This document shows positions 34,696-44,100 of a stretch of DNA of 64,000 nucleotides, in pieces (positions within the stretch are counted from its first letter, which is position 1; every line of letters starts with the position of its first letter). The notes under the pieces were generated by a model. That model was not told the DNA's origin. It worked only from the letters and a program-made list of their open reading frames with translations, and did not search any database. Made by a program: the position numbers and the translations under genes. Source of the stretch: Natronolimnohabitans sp. A-GB9. Lineage in GTDB: Archaea > Halobacteriota > Halobacteria > Halobacteriales > Natrialbaceae. Where the stretch lies: NCBI RefSeq assembly GCF_030848565.1, contig NZ_JAVDDV010000001.1, forward strand, positions 186,001 to 250,000, in the 5' to 3' direction.

Positions 34696-35964
34696 TCAGG
34701 CCACCTCGTAGAACGCATCCGGTTCGTACTGGGTCTGTTCGGCCTCGCTCGTCAGATCGCAGCCGACCTCCTCTAAGAAGGCCGGCCCGATCGTCTCCGA
34801 TTCCGTGAACGTGATCTCGTGGTTCTCGTCTGCGTGTGCGACGCGCATGTTGTGTTCCATGTGGTGGGTCGCCGGATCGAGGGCGATGTCGCCTTCCGGC
34901 GCCTCGACTTCGAGTCCGGACTCGAGTTGTTCGAGTACGGCGTCGGTCTCGAACGTGCCCGCGCGCTCGACCGCTTCCTTGTAGAGGTAGACCGAGAAGT
35001 AGTTGTTCTGTGCCTCCTGGTTGATGTACTCGGCGTCGTCCCAGCGCTCGTCGTAGCGCTCGACGAAGGCCTCGTTGCGGTCGGTCGGGAGCTCCTCCAT
35101 GTAGTTGACGCCGGCGTAGACGTCCTGGAGTGCGGGCGGATCGATCCGGAGGTGTTCGTACTCCTGTGCCATGTTCGTCGACGTCCCGATCGGCACGTCG
35201 GTGAGTCCGCTGGCCAGTCGCTGCTCGTAGAACGAGGAGTGATCCTGCCCGACGAGCATCGACATCACGAAGTCGGGATCGGCCGACTGGATGTTGTTGA
35301 TCGTCGAGCCAAACTGTGATTCGTCTAGTGGAATGTACTCCTCGCCGACGACCTCCGCGCCGTGTTCCTCGGCGATGATCCGCACCCAGTCGCCCGACAG
35401 CTGCCCGAAGTTGTAGTCGGCGGCGATCGTGTAGATCTCGTCGCCGTACTCGTCGATCATGTAGGGAACGACTGCCCCGAGTTGCTGGCGGGCAGTCGCA
35501 CCCAGCGGGAACACCGTCTTATCGCAGACGCCGCCCTCGTACTGGGTCGTATAGAAGTACAGCTGCTCGTGATCGTTGACGATCGGACGAATCGCCTCTC
35601 GCGTCGCACTCGAGTAGCCAGCCCACATGGCGTCGACGTCCTCTCGGTAGATCGCGTGCCGGGTGAGATCCTGGTAGCGCATGTTGTCCGACTGCGGGTC
35701 GGGCGCGAAGACGTCGATCTCCTCGCCCAAGATCCCGCCGTCGCGGTTGATCTCCTCGATCGCCAGCATCGTCGTTCGGTACTTCGGTGTCCCCGTCAGT
35801 GCGAAGTCCCGCGAACGGTCCTCGAGGACGGCGAGAGTGGGACCGTCGGAGCCGGACTCGAAGCCGACCATACCGCCTTCCGCGACGCAGCCGGCGAGTC
35901 CGGTGAGTGCGGTGGCCACACTGCCGGCGAGAACGTCACGGCGAGCGACGCCGCGACCCGTCAC
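34696..35964 (-). CDS. urtA: Urea ABC transporter substrate-binding lipoprotein UrtA
   Basis: A 422-residue periplasmic-type binding protein with a twin-arginine signal (ARRDVLAGSVATALTG) and lipobox LAGC, so it is exported folded and lipid-anchored. The mature part is the type I binding fold: IEEINRDGGILGEEIDVFAP, LYFYTTQYEGGVCDKTVFPL, then GDEIYTIAADYNFGQLSGDW and EVVGEEYIPLDESQFGSTIN. These are the UrtA/AmiC-like stretches. Urea is the best guess because the operon diverges from ureE-ureF; short-chain amides are the alternative. Confidence 0.87.
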   Translation of the reverse strand: MTGRGVARRDVLAGSVATALTGLAGCVAEGGMVGFESGSDGPTLAVLEDRSRDFALTGTPKYRTTMLAIEEINRDGGILGEEIDVFAPDPQSDNMRYQDLTRHAIYREDVDAMWAGYSSATREAIRPIVNDHEQLYFYTTQYEGGVCDKTVFPLGATARQQLGAVVPYMIDEYGDEIYTIAADYNFGQLSGDWVRIIAEEHGAEVVGEEYIPLDESQFGSTINNIQSADPDFVMSMLVGQDHSSFYEQRLASGLTDVPIGTSTNMAQEYEHLRIDPPALQDVYAGVNYMEELPTDRNEAFVERYDERWDDAEYINQEAQNNYFSVYLYKEAVERAGTFETDAVLEQLESGLEVEAPEGDIALDPATHHMEHNMRVAHADENHEITFTESETIGPAFLEEVGCDLTSEAEQTQYEPDAFYEVA

Positions 35965-36104
35965 GCGAGATCACCGGCGACGGATACTCCCACGTGAACC
36001 GAACGCAGTCTCATAGCGCGACCCTCCCGCAACCGACCACGACATTTACTTCTCCATTCGAACACCGAAACCACGTATCCGTCCTGTTGTGCGAGGACGA
36101 TCGA

Positions 36105-36518
36105 ATGATCGTCGTCGCGTTCGAGCCCCGCGATGCGCTCGCGATCGCCCTCCCCGCGGCGACCGACGACCGTCTCGAGGCAGCGGTCGAACTCGGTCAC
36201 CGGATCGGCAACCAACACTGGGACCTGGCGGTCGAAGACGGCGTCGTCTACGTCCCCCTCGAGGCCGACCGCCACATCGTTGAGCGTGTCGTCGCCGACG
36301 TCGTTCCAGGCTCGGAACTCCGGGAGACGACCGTCAAAGCGGATCTGTTCGTGACCGATGTCGACGCCGACGCTCACGGCCACGGCGGCGATTCCGAACA
36401 CGGACACGCTCGTGCTATCGACCACCACGACCATGGTCACGCTGACCACAGTCACGACCACGCCGGCGGCCACGAGCACGACCAGACTGACCACGAACAC
36501 GACCACCATGACTATTGA
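36105..36518 (+). CDS. ureE: Urease accessory protein UreE, N-terminally truncated
   Basis: A 137-residue remainder of the nickel chaperone UreE. The metal-binding C-terminal domain is present: VELGHRIGNQHWDLAVEDGV with the conserved H and GN-x-HW, then YVPLEADRHIVERVVADVVP, and a very His-rich tail (HGHADHSHDHAGGHEHDQTD). The N-terminal peptide-binding domain of about 55-60 residues is missing. In frame upstream, VLLCEDDRMIVV still looks like the end of that domain, but before it the sequence is unrelated and runs into the urtA promoter. The tail suggests nickel binding persists. It overlaps ureF by 11 bases. Confidence 0.8.
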   Translation: MIVVAFEPRDALAIALPAATDDRLEAAVELGHRIGNQHWDLAVEDGVVYVPLEADRHIVERVVADVVPGSELRETTVKADLFVTDVDADAHGHGGDSEHGHARAIDHHDHGHADHSHDHAGGHEHDQTDHEHDHHDY

Positions 36519-37260
36519 TTCGAGTGTGGAACCGGACATCGGCGCGGACTCGGACTCGAGTGAGGGTGTGTTCCTGACCGCACTCCGGCTCTCGGACTCG
36601 TTTCTCCCCGTCGGTGGCTACACAGCCTCCTACGGCCTCGAGCAGTACATCAACGAGGATCGGATCGAAGATGGCGACGACCTCCGGGCGCTGATCGCGG
36701 CCTACCTCCGGCGGGTAGTCGGTCCCTGCGAGACCGTCGCGCTGGCCAACGCCCACGCCGCGAGCGCGGCGGGCGATCTCGAGGCCCTACTCGCGGTCGA
36801 CGAGCGCCTCCACGCGGTGACGATGCCCCGCGAGTTCCGTGAGAGTTCGACGAAAGCGGGGGCAAAGCTCTGTGAACTGTTCGCCGAGACGGCTGCCGAC
36901 GACGATGTGCCAAGCGGCCTCGAGGCCGACTTTGCCGACGCCGTCGCGGCCGACGAAACACCTGGTCACTATTCGGTCGCCTTCGGCGTCGTCGCCGAGA
37001 CGCGAGGGCTGTCGCGACTCGAGGCCTGCCTGGCACACGCCTACTCTTTCGTTACGGGGCTTTTGGGTGCAGCCCAGCGGCTCGGGCGGTTCGGCCACAC
37101 GGAGATCCAGTCGGTGCTCTCGAAGCTAGAGGCCGTCGTAGCCGACGTCTGTAAACGGCACGTCGACGACGATGCGACGGCGATGGCCTCCTTCGCACCG
37201 CTGGCGGAGATCATGGGGATGCGCCACGAACGAGCCGGCAGACGGCTGTTCATGAGCTAG
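36508..37260 (+). CDS. ureF: Urease accessory protein UreF
   Basis: A 250-residue helical accessory protein that works with UreD/UreG in nickel insertion into urease. Typical phrases are LRLSDSFLPVGGYTASYGLE near the start, PCETVALANAHAASAAGDLE, and near the end LAEIMGMRHERAGRRLFMS. The ATG overlaps the ureE stop (ATGACTATTGA). The length is normal. UreF is useless without UreABC, UreD and UreG, none of which are in the window, so these must lie elsewhere or be lost. Confidence 0.9.
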   Translation: MTIDSSVEPDIGADSDSSEGVFLTALRLSDSFLPVGGYTASYGLEQYINEDRIEDGDDLRALIAAYLRRVVGPCETVALANAHAASAAGDLEALLAVDERLHAVTMPREFRESSTKAGAKLCELFAETAADDDVPSGLEADFADAVAADETPGHYSVAFGVVAETRGLSRLEACLAHAYSFVTGLLGAAQRLGRFGHTEIQSVLSKLEAVVADVCKRHVDDDATAMASFAPLAEIMGMRHERAGRRLFMS

Positions 37261-37317
37261 CTCGCGATCGACGTCGCCGGTCGAGACGCGGCGACGCGAG
37301 CGGTGTTGCGGTGCTCA

Positions 37318-37386
37318 TACGGACTGCTGTCCCGCCGATCGACACGGGGTCGGGGACCGGCGGGCAGTGACGACAGGAGACCGTCT
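37318..37386. repeat. MITE-like palindrome, family B, copy 2 (inverted)
   Basis: A ~69 bp element reading TACGGACTGCTGTCCC at the left and GACGACAGGAGACCGTCT at the right, which is the family B element of 28642-28721 in the opposite orientation. It fills most of the gap between ureF and the TFB gene and touches the TFB stop codon. Confidence 0.65.
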
Positions 37387-38396
37387 CACTCAGCGGTCGT
37401 CGACTCGGGAGACCCGAGTTCGTGCTCGAGCAGTTCCTGATACCGGTTGCGGATCGTCACCGTACTGACGTCGGTGGCGTCCGAGACGGCGTCCTGTGTG
37501 AGTTCGTCGTCCGTCAGCCGGTCGGCCGCGTAGATCGCCGCCGCAGCGAGACCGACCGGATGTTTGCCGCTGTGGATTCCCGACTCGATCGCGCCCTCGA
37601 GTAGTTCGTGGGCACGCCGTTCCGTCTCCGAGGAGACCCCGAGCGTCGAGGCATACCGTGGCAGGTACTCGAGCGGGTCCGGCGGCGCCATCGGAAGTTC
37701 GAGTTCCCGAACGAGATACCGGTACGATCGAGCCGTCTCGAGGTAGTCGATCCGGCTAACGGTCGCGAGTTCGTCGATCGACCTCGGGATGCCCGCCTGC
37801 CGGACCGCGGCGTGTAACGCGGCCGTCGCCATCCCCTCGATCGATCGACCGGGCAACAGCTCCTCCTCGAGTGCCCGTCGATAGATGACACTCGCCGTCT
37901 CACAGGCGGCGTCGGGGATGCCGAGTGCGCTCGCCATGCGGTCGATCTCGCCGAGGGCGTGTTTGAGGTTCCGATCGCTTGCATCGCGCGTCCGGAAGCG
38001 TTCGTCCCAGGTTCGAAGGCGCTGCATCTGCCGGCGCTTTCGGGCCGAGAGGGTGGCACCGTACCCGTCTTTGTCCCGCCAGTCGATCGTCGTCGACAGC
38101 CCCCGATCGTGCAGCATGTTCGTGGTCGGGGAGCCGACGCGGGACTTCTCGTCGTTCTCGGCGGCGTCGAACGCACGCCATTCGGGGCCGCGGTCGATAC
38201 GGTCCTCGTCGACGACGAGGCCACAGTCCGCACAGTGTGTCTGGTCGTCGCGAGCGAGCAATCGGCCATCACACTCGGGACAGGTCGTAGACGCAGTGGA
38301 ATCGGTCGTCGACTGGTCTGCTGCCCGTTCGGACGAGGGCTGTTCGCGCGTACGCTCCGGGGTCGTCGATGACGAATCGAATCTCGTGTGTGGCAT
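37386..38396 (-). CDS. tfb: Transcription initiation factor B (TFB)
   Basis: A 336-residue archaeal general transcription factor that bridges TBP-TATA and RNA polymerase. After a Ser/Thr-rich N-terminal tail comes the zinc ribbon CPECDGRLLARDDQTHCADC. The B-reader/linker region is GPEWRAFDAAENDEKSRVGS. Two cyclin repeats follow, with SIEGMATAALHAAVRQAGIP in the first and SGKHPVGLAAAAIYAADRLT in the second, ending in the DNA-contact helix VSTVTIRNRYQELLEHE. Haloarchaea have several TFBs; the long N-terminal extension marks this as one of the divergent copies. Confidence 0.93.
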   Translation of the reverse strand: MPHTRFDSSSTTPERTREQPSSERAADQSTTDSTASTTCPECDGRLLARDDQTHCADCGLVVDEDRIDRGPEWRAFDAAENDEKSRVGSPTTNMLHDRGLSTTIDWRDKDGYGATLSARKRRQMQRLRTWDERFRTRDASDRNLKHALGEIDRMASALGIPDAACETASVIYRRALEEELLPGRSIEGMATAALHAAVRQAGIPRSIDELATVSRIDYLETARSYRYLVRELELPMAPPDPLEYLPRYASTLGVSSETERRAHELLEGAIESGIHSGKHPVGLAAAAIYAADRLTDDELTQDAVSDATDVSTVTIRNRYQELLEHELGSPESTTAE

Positions 38397-38630
38397 TATC
38401 CTGAGTTCGGTCGCCGAAACGCCGGTGTCGCGATCGAACGGCGGCTTCGGCAGTCAGTGCTCAGACGTCGTAAACGAACTCTAATTACTCTTGCCCCATA
38501 TTAGGTTATACAGAAACCATATTTGGTTTACTAACGGCAAATATTGTATCGGTCGATCGAAACGGCTCCCATGCTCGAGCGCCACCGATCGCTTCCCGTC
38601 GGTCCGATCGGTCAGAACAGACGTCTGTCG

Positions 38631-39605
38631 CTACTCGTGTCCCGACACCGGTACCGGCTCGTAGGGCTCCTCGAGATACGCCAGCTCCGAGGCCGACAGT
38701 GAGATGTCGAGGGCTTCGACGGCCTGTTCCAGGTGTTCGACGCTGGTCGTCCCGATGATCGGCGCGTCGACCCACTCCTTGTGGAGCAACCAGGCGAGGG
38801 CGATCTGTGCCATCGTCACGCCCTTGTCGGCAGCGATCTCGGCGACGCGTTCGTTGATCTCTCGGCCACCTCCCTCGCGGTACGGATGTTCGTACATGTG
38901 TTCTTCGGCCTCCCCGCGGGCCGTCGCATCGATCTCCTCGTGTGGGCGCGTGAGATAGCCGCGGGCCAGTGGCGACCACGGCAACACGCCGATCTCCTCC
39001 TTTTCACAGAGGGGTAACATCTCGCGTTCCTCCTCGCGGTAGACGAGATTGTAGTGGTTCTGCATCGTCTGGAATCGCTCGAGACCCGACGCATCGCTCG
39101 TATAGAGCGATTCGGCAAACTGGTGGGCCCACATCGAGGAGGCGCCGATATGGCGGACCTCGCCGCGCCGAACCGCGTCGTCGAGCGCTCGCAGCGTCGT
39201 CTCGATCGGCGTCTCCTCGTCCCAGCGGTGGATCTGGTAGAGATCGATGGTCTCCATCCCCAGTCGCTCGCGGCTGGCCGCCAGTTCCTGCTCGATCGCC
39301 TTCCGGGAGAGCCCACCCGAGTTCGGATCGTCCTCGCGCATCTGGAAGTAGCCCTTCGTGGCGACGACGGATCGCTCGCGGTGACCCTCGAGAGCCTCGC
39401 CGAGGATCCGTTCGGACTCGCCTTTCGAGTAACTGTTCGCCGTATCGAAGAAGTTGATTCCGAGGTCGATGGCACGGTCGATGATCGCTTTGCTCTCTTC
39501 CTCCTCGAGAACCCACTCGCGCCAGTCGCTCGAGCCGAAACTCATACAGCCGAGACAGAGTCGACTGACCTCCATTCCGGTCGAACCAAGCGTCGTGTAC
39601 TCCAT
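38631..39605 (-). CDS. Aldo/keto reductase
   Basis: A 324-residue NADPH-dependent oxidoreductase of the aldo/keto reductase fold. The start MEYTTLGSTGMEVSRLCLGC is typical. The catalytic tetrad is visible: Asp in INFFDTANSYSKGESERILG with the Tyr of NSYS, Lys in RSVVATKGYFQM, and His in LYQIHRWDEETPIETTLRAL. The cofactor end reads WVDAPIIGTTSVEHLEQAVE. It stands alone; the substrate is unknown. Confidence 0.92.
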   Translation of the reverse strand: MEYTTLGSTGMEVSRLCLGCMSFGSSDWREWVLEEEESKAIIDRAIDLGINFFDTANSYSKGESERILGEALEGHRERSVVATKGYFQMREDDPNSGGLSRKAIEQELAASRERLGMETIDLYQIHRWDEETPIETTLRALDDAVRRGEVRHIGASSMWAHQFAESLYTSDASGLERFQTMQNHYNLVYREEEREMLPLCEKEEIGVLPWSPLARGYLTRPHEEIDATARGEAEEHMYEHPYREGGGREINERVAEIAADKGVTMAQIALAWLLHKEWVDAPIIGTTSVEHLEQAVEALDISLSASELAYLEEPYEPVPVSGHE

Positions 39606-39743
39606 ACCGGCCAGAGGCAGGCAACGGGGAAAACAGTACGTGAGTCGGCAGTCTGTATCAGTCCCACACTTCGTTGAATCAACGGCGAAGAGGGCAAATA
39701 TCCATTACGTTTTAGTCGATCGTGCTGCTAGTATCACGTGTCT

Positions 39744-39833
39744 ATGGCGGACGAACACACCGACCGAGACGCGGATCGCAACGACGACAGCGGTATCGTC
39801 TCGCGAATCAAGAGCGTCTTCAGTCGTGACTGA
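39744..39833 (+). CDS. Very small charged peptide (29 aa)
   Basis: Reads MADEHTDRDADRNDDSGIVS and then RIKSVFSRD before TGA. It is acidic at the start with a short amphipathic basic helix at the end, a form seen in small haloarchaeal peptides. It is short enough to arise by chance. It lies between the aldo/keto reductase promoter and a pair of palindromes. Confidence 0.3.
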   Translation: MADEHTDRDADRNDDSGIVSRIKSVFSRD

Positions 39834-39834
39834 G

Positions 39835-39912
39835 ACGGACTACTGTACGTCGGTACCGGCGCAACCGCGACCCGGGCTGCGGCTGCGCCGGTACATCGGT
39901 ACAGCAATCCGT
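39835..39912. repeat. MITE-like palindrome, family C, copy 2
   Basis: A 78 bp near-perfect palindrome. The left arm ACGGACTACTGTACGTCGGT is followed by ACCGGCGCA; the right arm is TGCGCCGGTACATCGG followed by TACAGCAATCCGT. The loop is short and GC-rich. It shares its terminus with the element at 9462. Confidence 0.7.
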
Positions 39913-39915
39913 ATG

Positions 39916-39996
39916 AGACGGTCTGCTGTCCGCCAGGTCCGGTGTGACCGCAGGGCGGTCGCGGGTACACCGGGAGAGCGATACGGCAGACCGTCT
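39916..39996. repeat. MITE-like palindrome adjoining family C copy
   Basis: An 81 bp palindrome starting AGACGGTCTGCTGTCCG and ending ACGGCAGACCGTCT, with inner arms CCGGTGTGACCGC and GCGGTCGCGGGTACACCGG. Its termini resemble family B. It begins four bases after the previous palindrome, so two elements are in tandem. Confidence 0.6.
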
Positions 39997-40233
39997 ACCC
40001 GCCGCCAGCGGCCGTTTCGTTCGATATCGCCTTTTTCGCGCGCTGTGCCGGTGTCACTCGCCCCGAGCCTCGAGTCTCTCTCGTCGACCGCGAAGGGGTG
40101 TTTCGAGTATCGGCGGCCGATCGCGACAGCGTCGACGACCTCGGCGTCGACACACCACCGACCGACGAGACAACGTCTTCGAGTATCGATGGCGGTACAA
40201 ACCACCATATCCGATGCGACCGTACTGACGACC

Positions 40234-40644
40234 ATGACTCGTCTCCGGACGACGGAAACGCACGACGGTCGCCGACTCGAGGCCTCCCACGTGATCGCGG
40301 CCGATGCTGCCGACGCCTGGGAACTGCTCGTCGACACCACCCGCTGGCCGACGTGGTCGCCGATCGTCTCGGGCGTCGAAGCGACCGACCGTCGGATTCG
40401 GCTGGGGACGACCGGCCGCGTTCGGGCCCTCGGGACGTGGGTTCCGTTTCGGATCACGGCGTACGTCCCCGCCGAACGGCGCTGGAACTGGCGGCTCCTC
40501 GGACTTCCCGGAGCCGGCCACCGCGTCGACGACCTCCGCGAGGGGCGCTGTCGAGTCGCCTTCGAACTCCCGCCGACGGCAACCGGGTACGCGCCCGTCT
40601 GTCTGCGCGCACTCGAGGCACTCGAGGACAGTCTCACCGAGTAG
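40234..40644 (+). CDS. SRPBCC (START-like) domain protein
   Basis: A 136-residue protein of the SRPBCC ligand-binding fold. It begins MTRLRTTETHDGRRLEASHV. The opening strand SHVIAADAADAWELLVDTTR and WPTWSPIVSGVEATDRRIRL form the family signature (DV-x-x-W-P-W). The barrel continues with LGTWVPFRITAYVPAERRWN and ends in a long helix. A start at 40189 would add 15 residues without fold support. Such proteins bind hydrophobic ligands; which one is unknown. It lies 130 bp upstream of the HxlR regulator in the same direction. Confidence 0.75.
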   Translation: MTRLRTTETHDGRRLEASHVIAADAADAWELLVDTTRWPTWSPIVSGVEATDRRIRLGTTGRVRALGTWVPFRITAYVPAERRWNWRLLGLPGAGHRVDDLREGRCRVAFELPPTATGYAPVCLRALEALEDSLTE

Positions 40645-40777
40645 GGCAGCGACCCCGAATCTCATCGCTCGTACTGTCGTCCGACGGCGATCGCTCCCGT
40701 GACAGCTATCGTCGTGTTAGCTGATTCGAAACCGAACTGGTAAAGCCGGCCGAGACGTAGCCGAACCAACTACGACG

Positions 40778-41137
40778 ATGTCATCCCACCAGCCCGATCC
40801 CCGCGACGAAGAGATCGACTCGGTCGACGCCTGCCCGGTCATCGCCTCGCTCGAGCAGATCGGCTCCCAGTGGCGGCTGGCGGTCCTCCACGAACTCCTC
40901 GCCGGTGAACAACGGTTCAACGAGCTCAAACGGTCGACCGGCGCGAACGCCCGCACCCTCTCGCGGGTGCTCGACGACCTCGGCGAGATGGGCTTCGTCG
41001 AACGACGCATTGAGGAAGACGCCCCGATCGCGACCTACTACAGCCTGACCGAGAAAGGCGAGTCACTCGAGCCCGTCTTCGACGAGATCGAGTGTTGGGC
41101 CGGCTCGTGGCTCGAGGACGACGCCCTCGAGGCCTGA
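40778..41137 (+). CDS. HxlR-family winged-helix regulator
   Basis: A 119-residue DNA-binding regulator. The HxlR hallmark Cys is at residue 19 (SVDACPVIASLEQIGSQWRL), followed by AVLHELLAGEQRFNELKRST and the recognition region ARTLSRVLDDLGEMGFVERR, then the wing YYSLTEKGESL. HxlR proteins often sense thiol-reactive compounds through that Cys. It ends 48 bp before the first CRISPR repeat; nothing shows it is functionally tied to the CRISPR locus. Confidence 0.88.
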   Translation: MSSHQPDPRDEEIDSVDACPVIASLEQIGSQWRLAVLHELLAGEQRFNELKRSTGANARTLSRVLDDLGEMGFVERRIEEDAPIATYYSLTEKGESLEPVFDEIECWAGSWLEDDALEA

Positions 41138-41184
41138 GACGGCCTGAGTATGTCAGTTTAGGCGCAAGCGAAGAAGTACACCGT

Positions 41185-44100
41185 GTTTCAACCCCACAAG
41201 GGTTCGTCTGAAACCACGTCCGCGCCGAATTGCACTCGGAGGACAACGGAGTAGCTTCAACCCCACAAGGGTTCGTCTGAAACGAGATCGTCATGGTCGA
41301 CGACCTCGACCGGTGTGCGGCTTCAACCCCACAAGGGTTCGTCTGAAACCGGACAATTGCTACAGGTCCAAGTAGTCGCCGAGTGCTTCAACCCCACAAG
41401 GGTTCGTCTGAAACCGCGCTTGCGGGTCGGTCTGCCGAGTACGCCAGTGAAGCTTCAACCCCACAAGGGTTCGTCTGAAACTCTTGGTTCGGGCGAACGG
41501 CGGCCACGTAATCCTAGATGCTTCAACCCCACAAGGGTTCGTCTGAAACACCCGGTTGATACTGTTCTCAATAGAGCGACCAAGGCTTCAACCCCACAAG
41601 GGTTCGTCTGAAACCGTCGCCCTTGGTGTACTGTCTGAGTTTCTTACTTCGCTTCAACCCCACAAGGGTTCGTCTGAAACAACATCCACCCCGACGAGTT
41701 AGACACACTCGAGCTTCAACCCCACAAGGGTTCGTCTGAAACTTCGTCCACGACTGTCTCGAGCGCCAGAGTGGGGCGCTTCAACCCCACAAGGGTTCGT
41801 CTGAAACGATCAGTGCATCCGTGTCCACGTTCCCGAGGGACGGGCTTCAACCCCACAAGGGTTCGTCTGAAACGCGTCTTGAAGTCGCGTTTCACCGCTG
41901 TCAGATGTTCGCTTCAACCCCACAAGGGTTCGTCTGAAACATGCGTTCATGAAACACTGTTCGCACATTGTGGATGCTTCAACCCCACAAGGGTTCGTCT
42001 GAAACCCCGAGGAGAGCGACGAGCGCGGTCGCAAGCAAGACGCTTCAACCCCACAAGGGTTCGTCTGAAACCGGTCGGCCGGCAGCGGGCGACGGATCTC
42101 CTTGAGGCTTCAACCCCACAAGGGTTCGTCTGAAACGCCGACAGCCGGGCTTCCGTCGATGACGACCAGGCGCTTCAACCCCACAAGGGTTCGTCTGAAA
42201 CGCCGTCATTTCCGGCATCATGGGCAAAAACCCAGACGCTTCAACCCCACAAGGGTTCGTCTGAAACACGACGCCGTCGAAGTGAACCTGGACACCGAAG
42301 GCGCTTCAACCCCACAAGGGTTCGTCTGAAACGCTTCCCGCGCCAGGCGGTTCGCTGGAAGGTTCGCTGGCTTCAACCCCACAAGGGTTCGTCTGAAACG
42401 ACACCGTCGTCGCTTGCGCCCGTGACGCGGATGTCGCTTCAACCCCACAAGGGTTCGTCTGAAACCGGCATCACGACTGAGGACATTGACTTCCCGAACC
42501 CGCTTCAACCCCACAAGGGTTCGTCTGAAACGAGTTCGCGCTTGCGCCAGGTGGCCGTGTTGACGATGCTTCAACCCCACAAGGGTTCGTCTGAAACGCA
42601 CGGATCCGCTCTATCCCCACCTGATCGTCGAGGGCTTCAACCCCACAAGGGTTCGTCTGAAACACTCCGAGCAGCAGCTGGTCGAGATGGGGTACCGAGA
42701 GCTTCAACCCCACAAGGGTTCGTCTGAAACGCGGGCCGAATGATCAAAGATACCATCCTGCCGTTGATGGAGGCTTCAACCCCACAAGGGTTCGTCTGAA
42801 ACACGCTCAGGAAACGATTCTCGAGAACGCTTTCGGTGCTTCAACCCCACAAGGGTTCGTCTGAAACACGGCTGGATGGGGCACACAATCCAGACACAAC
42901 CCGCTTCAACCCCACAAGGGTTCGTCTGAAACTGTCTTAAGGCATTATTCCCACTTGGGACAACGTCGCTTCAACCCCACAAGGGTTCGTCTGAAACCTG
43001 TCGTCTCGAAGGATTATCTTTTGTCATAGTACTGCTTCAACCCCACAAGGGTTCGTCTGAAACCGCGCACCGTCGACGAAGAGCCTCGGCACTGTCCACG
43101 AGCTTCAACCCCACAAGGGTTCGTCTGAAACTCGTAGCGCGGGACGCCCTGCTGTGGCGTAAACTGGCTTCAACCCCACAAGGGTTCGTCTGAAACTCGT
43201 CCACACGACTACTGAGACCGATGACTAACGAGCTTCAACCCCACAAGGGTTCGTCTGAAACGTTGCTCGTTGCCGCTCGAGTCCTCGAGTTCGAGGAGCT
43301 TCAACCCCACAAGGGTTCGTCTGAAACGTTGCTCGTTGCCGCTCGAGTCCTCGAGTTCGAGGAGCTTCAACCCCACAAGGGTTCGTCTGAAACGGTCCTC
43401 GAGGACGTCGTAGTGCCAGTCCTCGTCGCTTCAACCCCACAAGGGTTCGTCTGAAACCGATCGTCGTTCCACCGCCACCGCCGCCATCCGACGCTTCAAC
43501 CCCACAAGGGTTCGTCTGAAACCCGACAACCGAGACGCCTATGCCAACGCTGGAGCGGCTTCAACCCCACAAGGGTTCGTCTGAAACGTACAGATCGGGT
43601 TTCTCGTCGGCACCTTCGTCGATGCTTCAACCCCACAAGGGTTCGTCTGAAACAAGGTTGCCCAGTTGTGGCGGACTATCGACGATGATGCTTCAACCCC
43701 ACAAGGGTTCGTCTGAAACTGTCGGCCTCGGCGGGGGAGACCTTTCTCCAAGTCACGCTTCAACCCCACAAGGGTTCGTCTGAAACCTCCTCAAAACCGT
43801 CAAAGATGTCCGAGGACTTCCAGCTTCAACCCCACAAGGGTTCGTCTGAAACTCGCTGACTAAGCCTATTGCCGTCTGGATGTGTCGCTTCAACCCCACA
43901 AGGGTTCGTCTGAAACGAGCAGCGTGTAGAGGAGTTTGCCGACAACATTGCTTCAACCCCACAAGGGTTCGTCTGAAACTTTCGGGCGTTTCGGGTTCGG
44001 ATTCTGGATGGTATCGCTTCAACCCCACAAGGGTTCGTCTGAAACGCTATCCAGCCGAACCCCGACGAGGAGATCGACGAGCTTCAACCCCACAAGGGTT

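Noticed and set aside
31227-35964. Branched-chain amino acid transporter instead of urea transporter
   Set aside because: The UrtE PSEGVQPS phrase, the UrtA-like binding protein and adjacent ureE-ureF favour urea; amide transport remains possible.
39454-40233. N-terminal extension of the SRPBCC frame
   Set aside because: It runs through palindromic elements and the aldo/keto reductase promoter; the fold begins at 40234.
40778-41137. HxlR regulator as a CRISPR regulator
   Set aside because: It is next to the trailer end of array 1 and far from the cas promoter; adjacency alone is not evidence.
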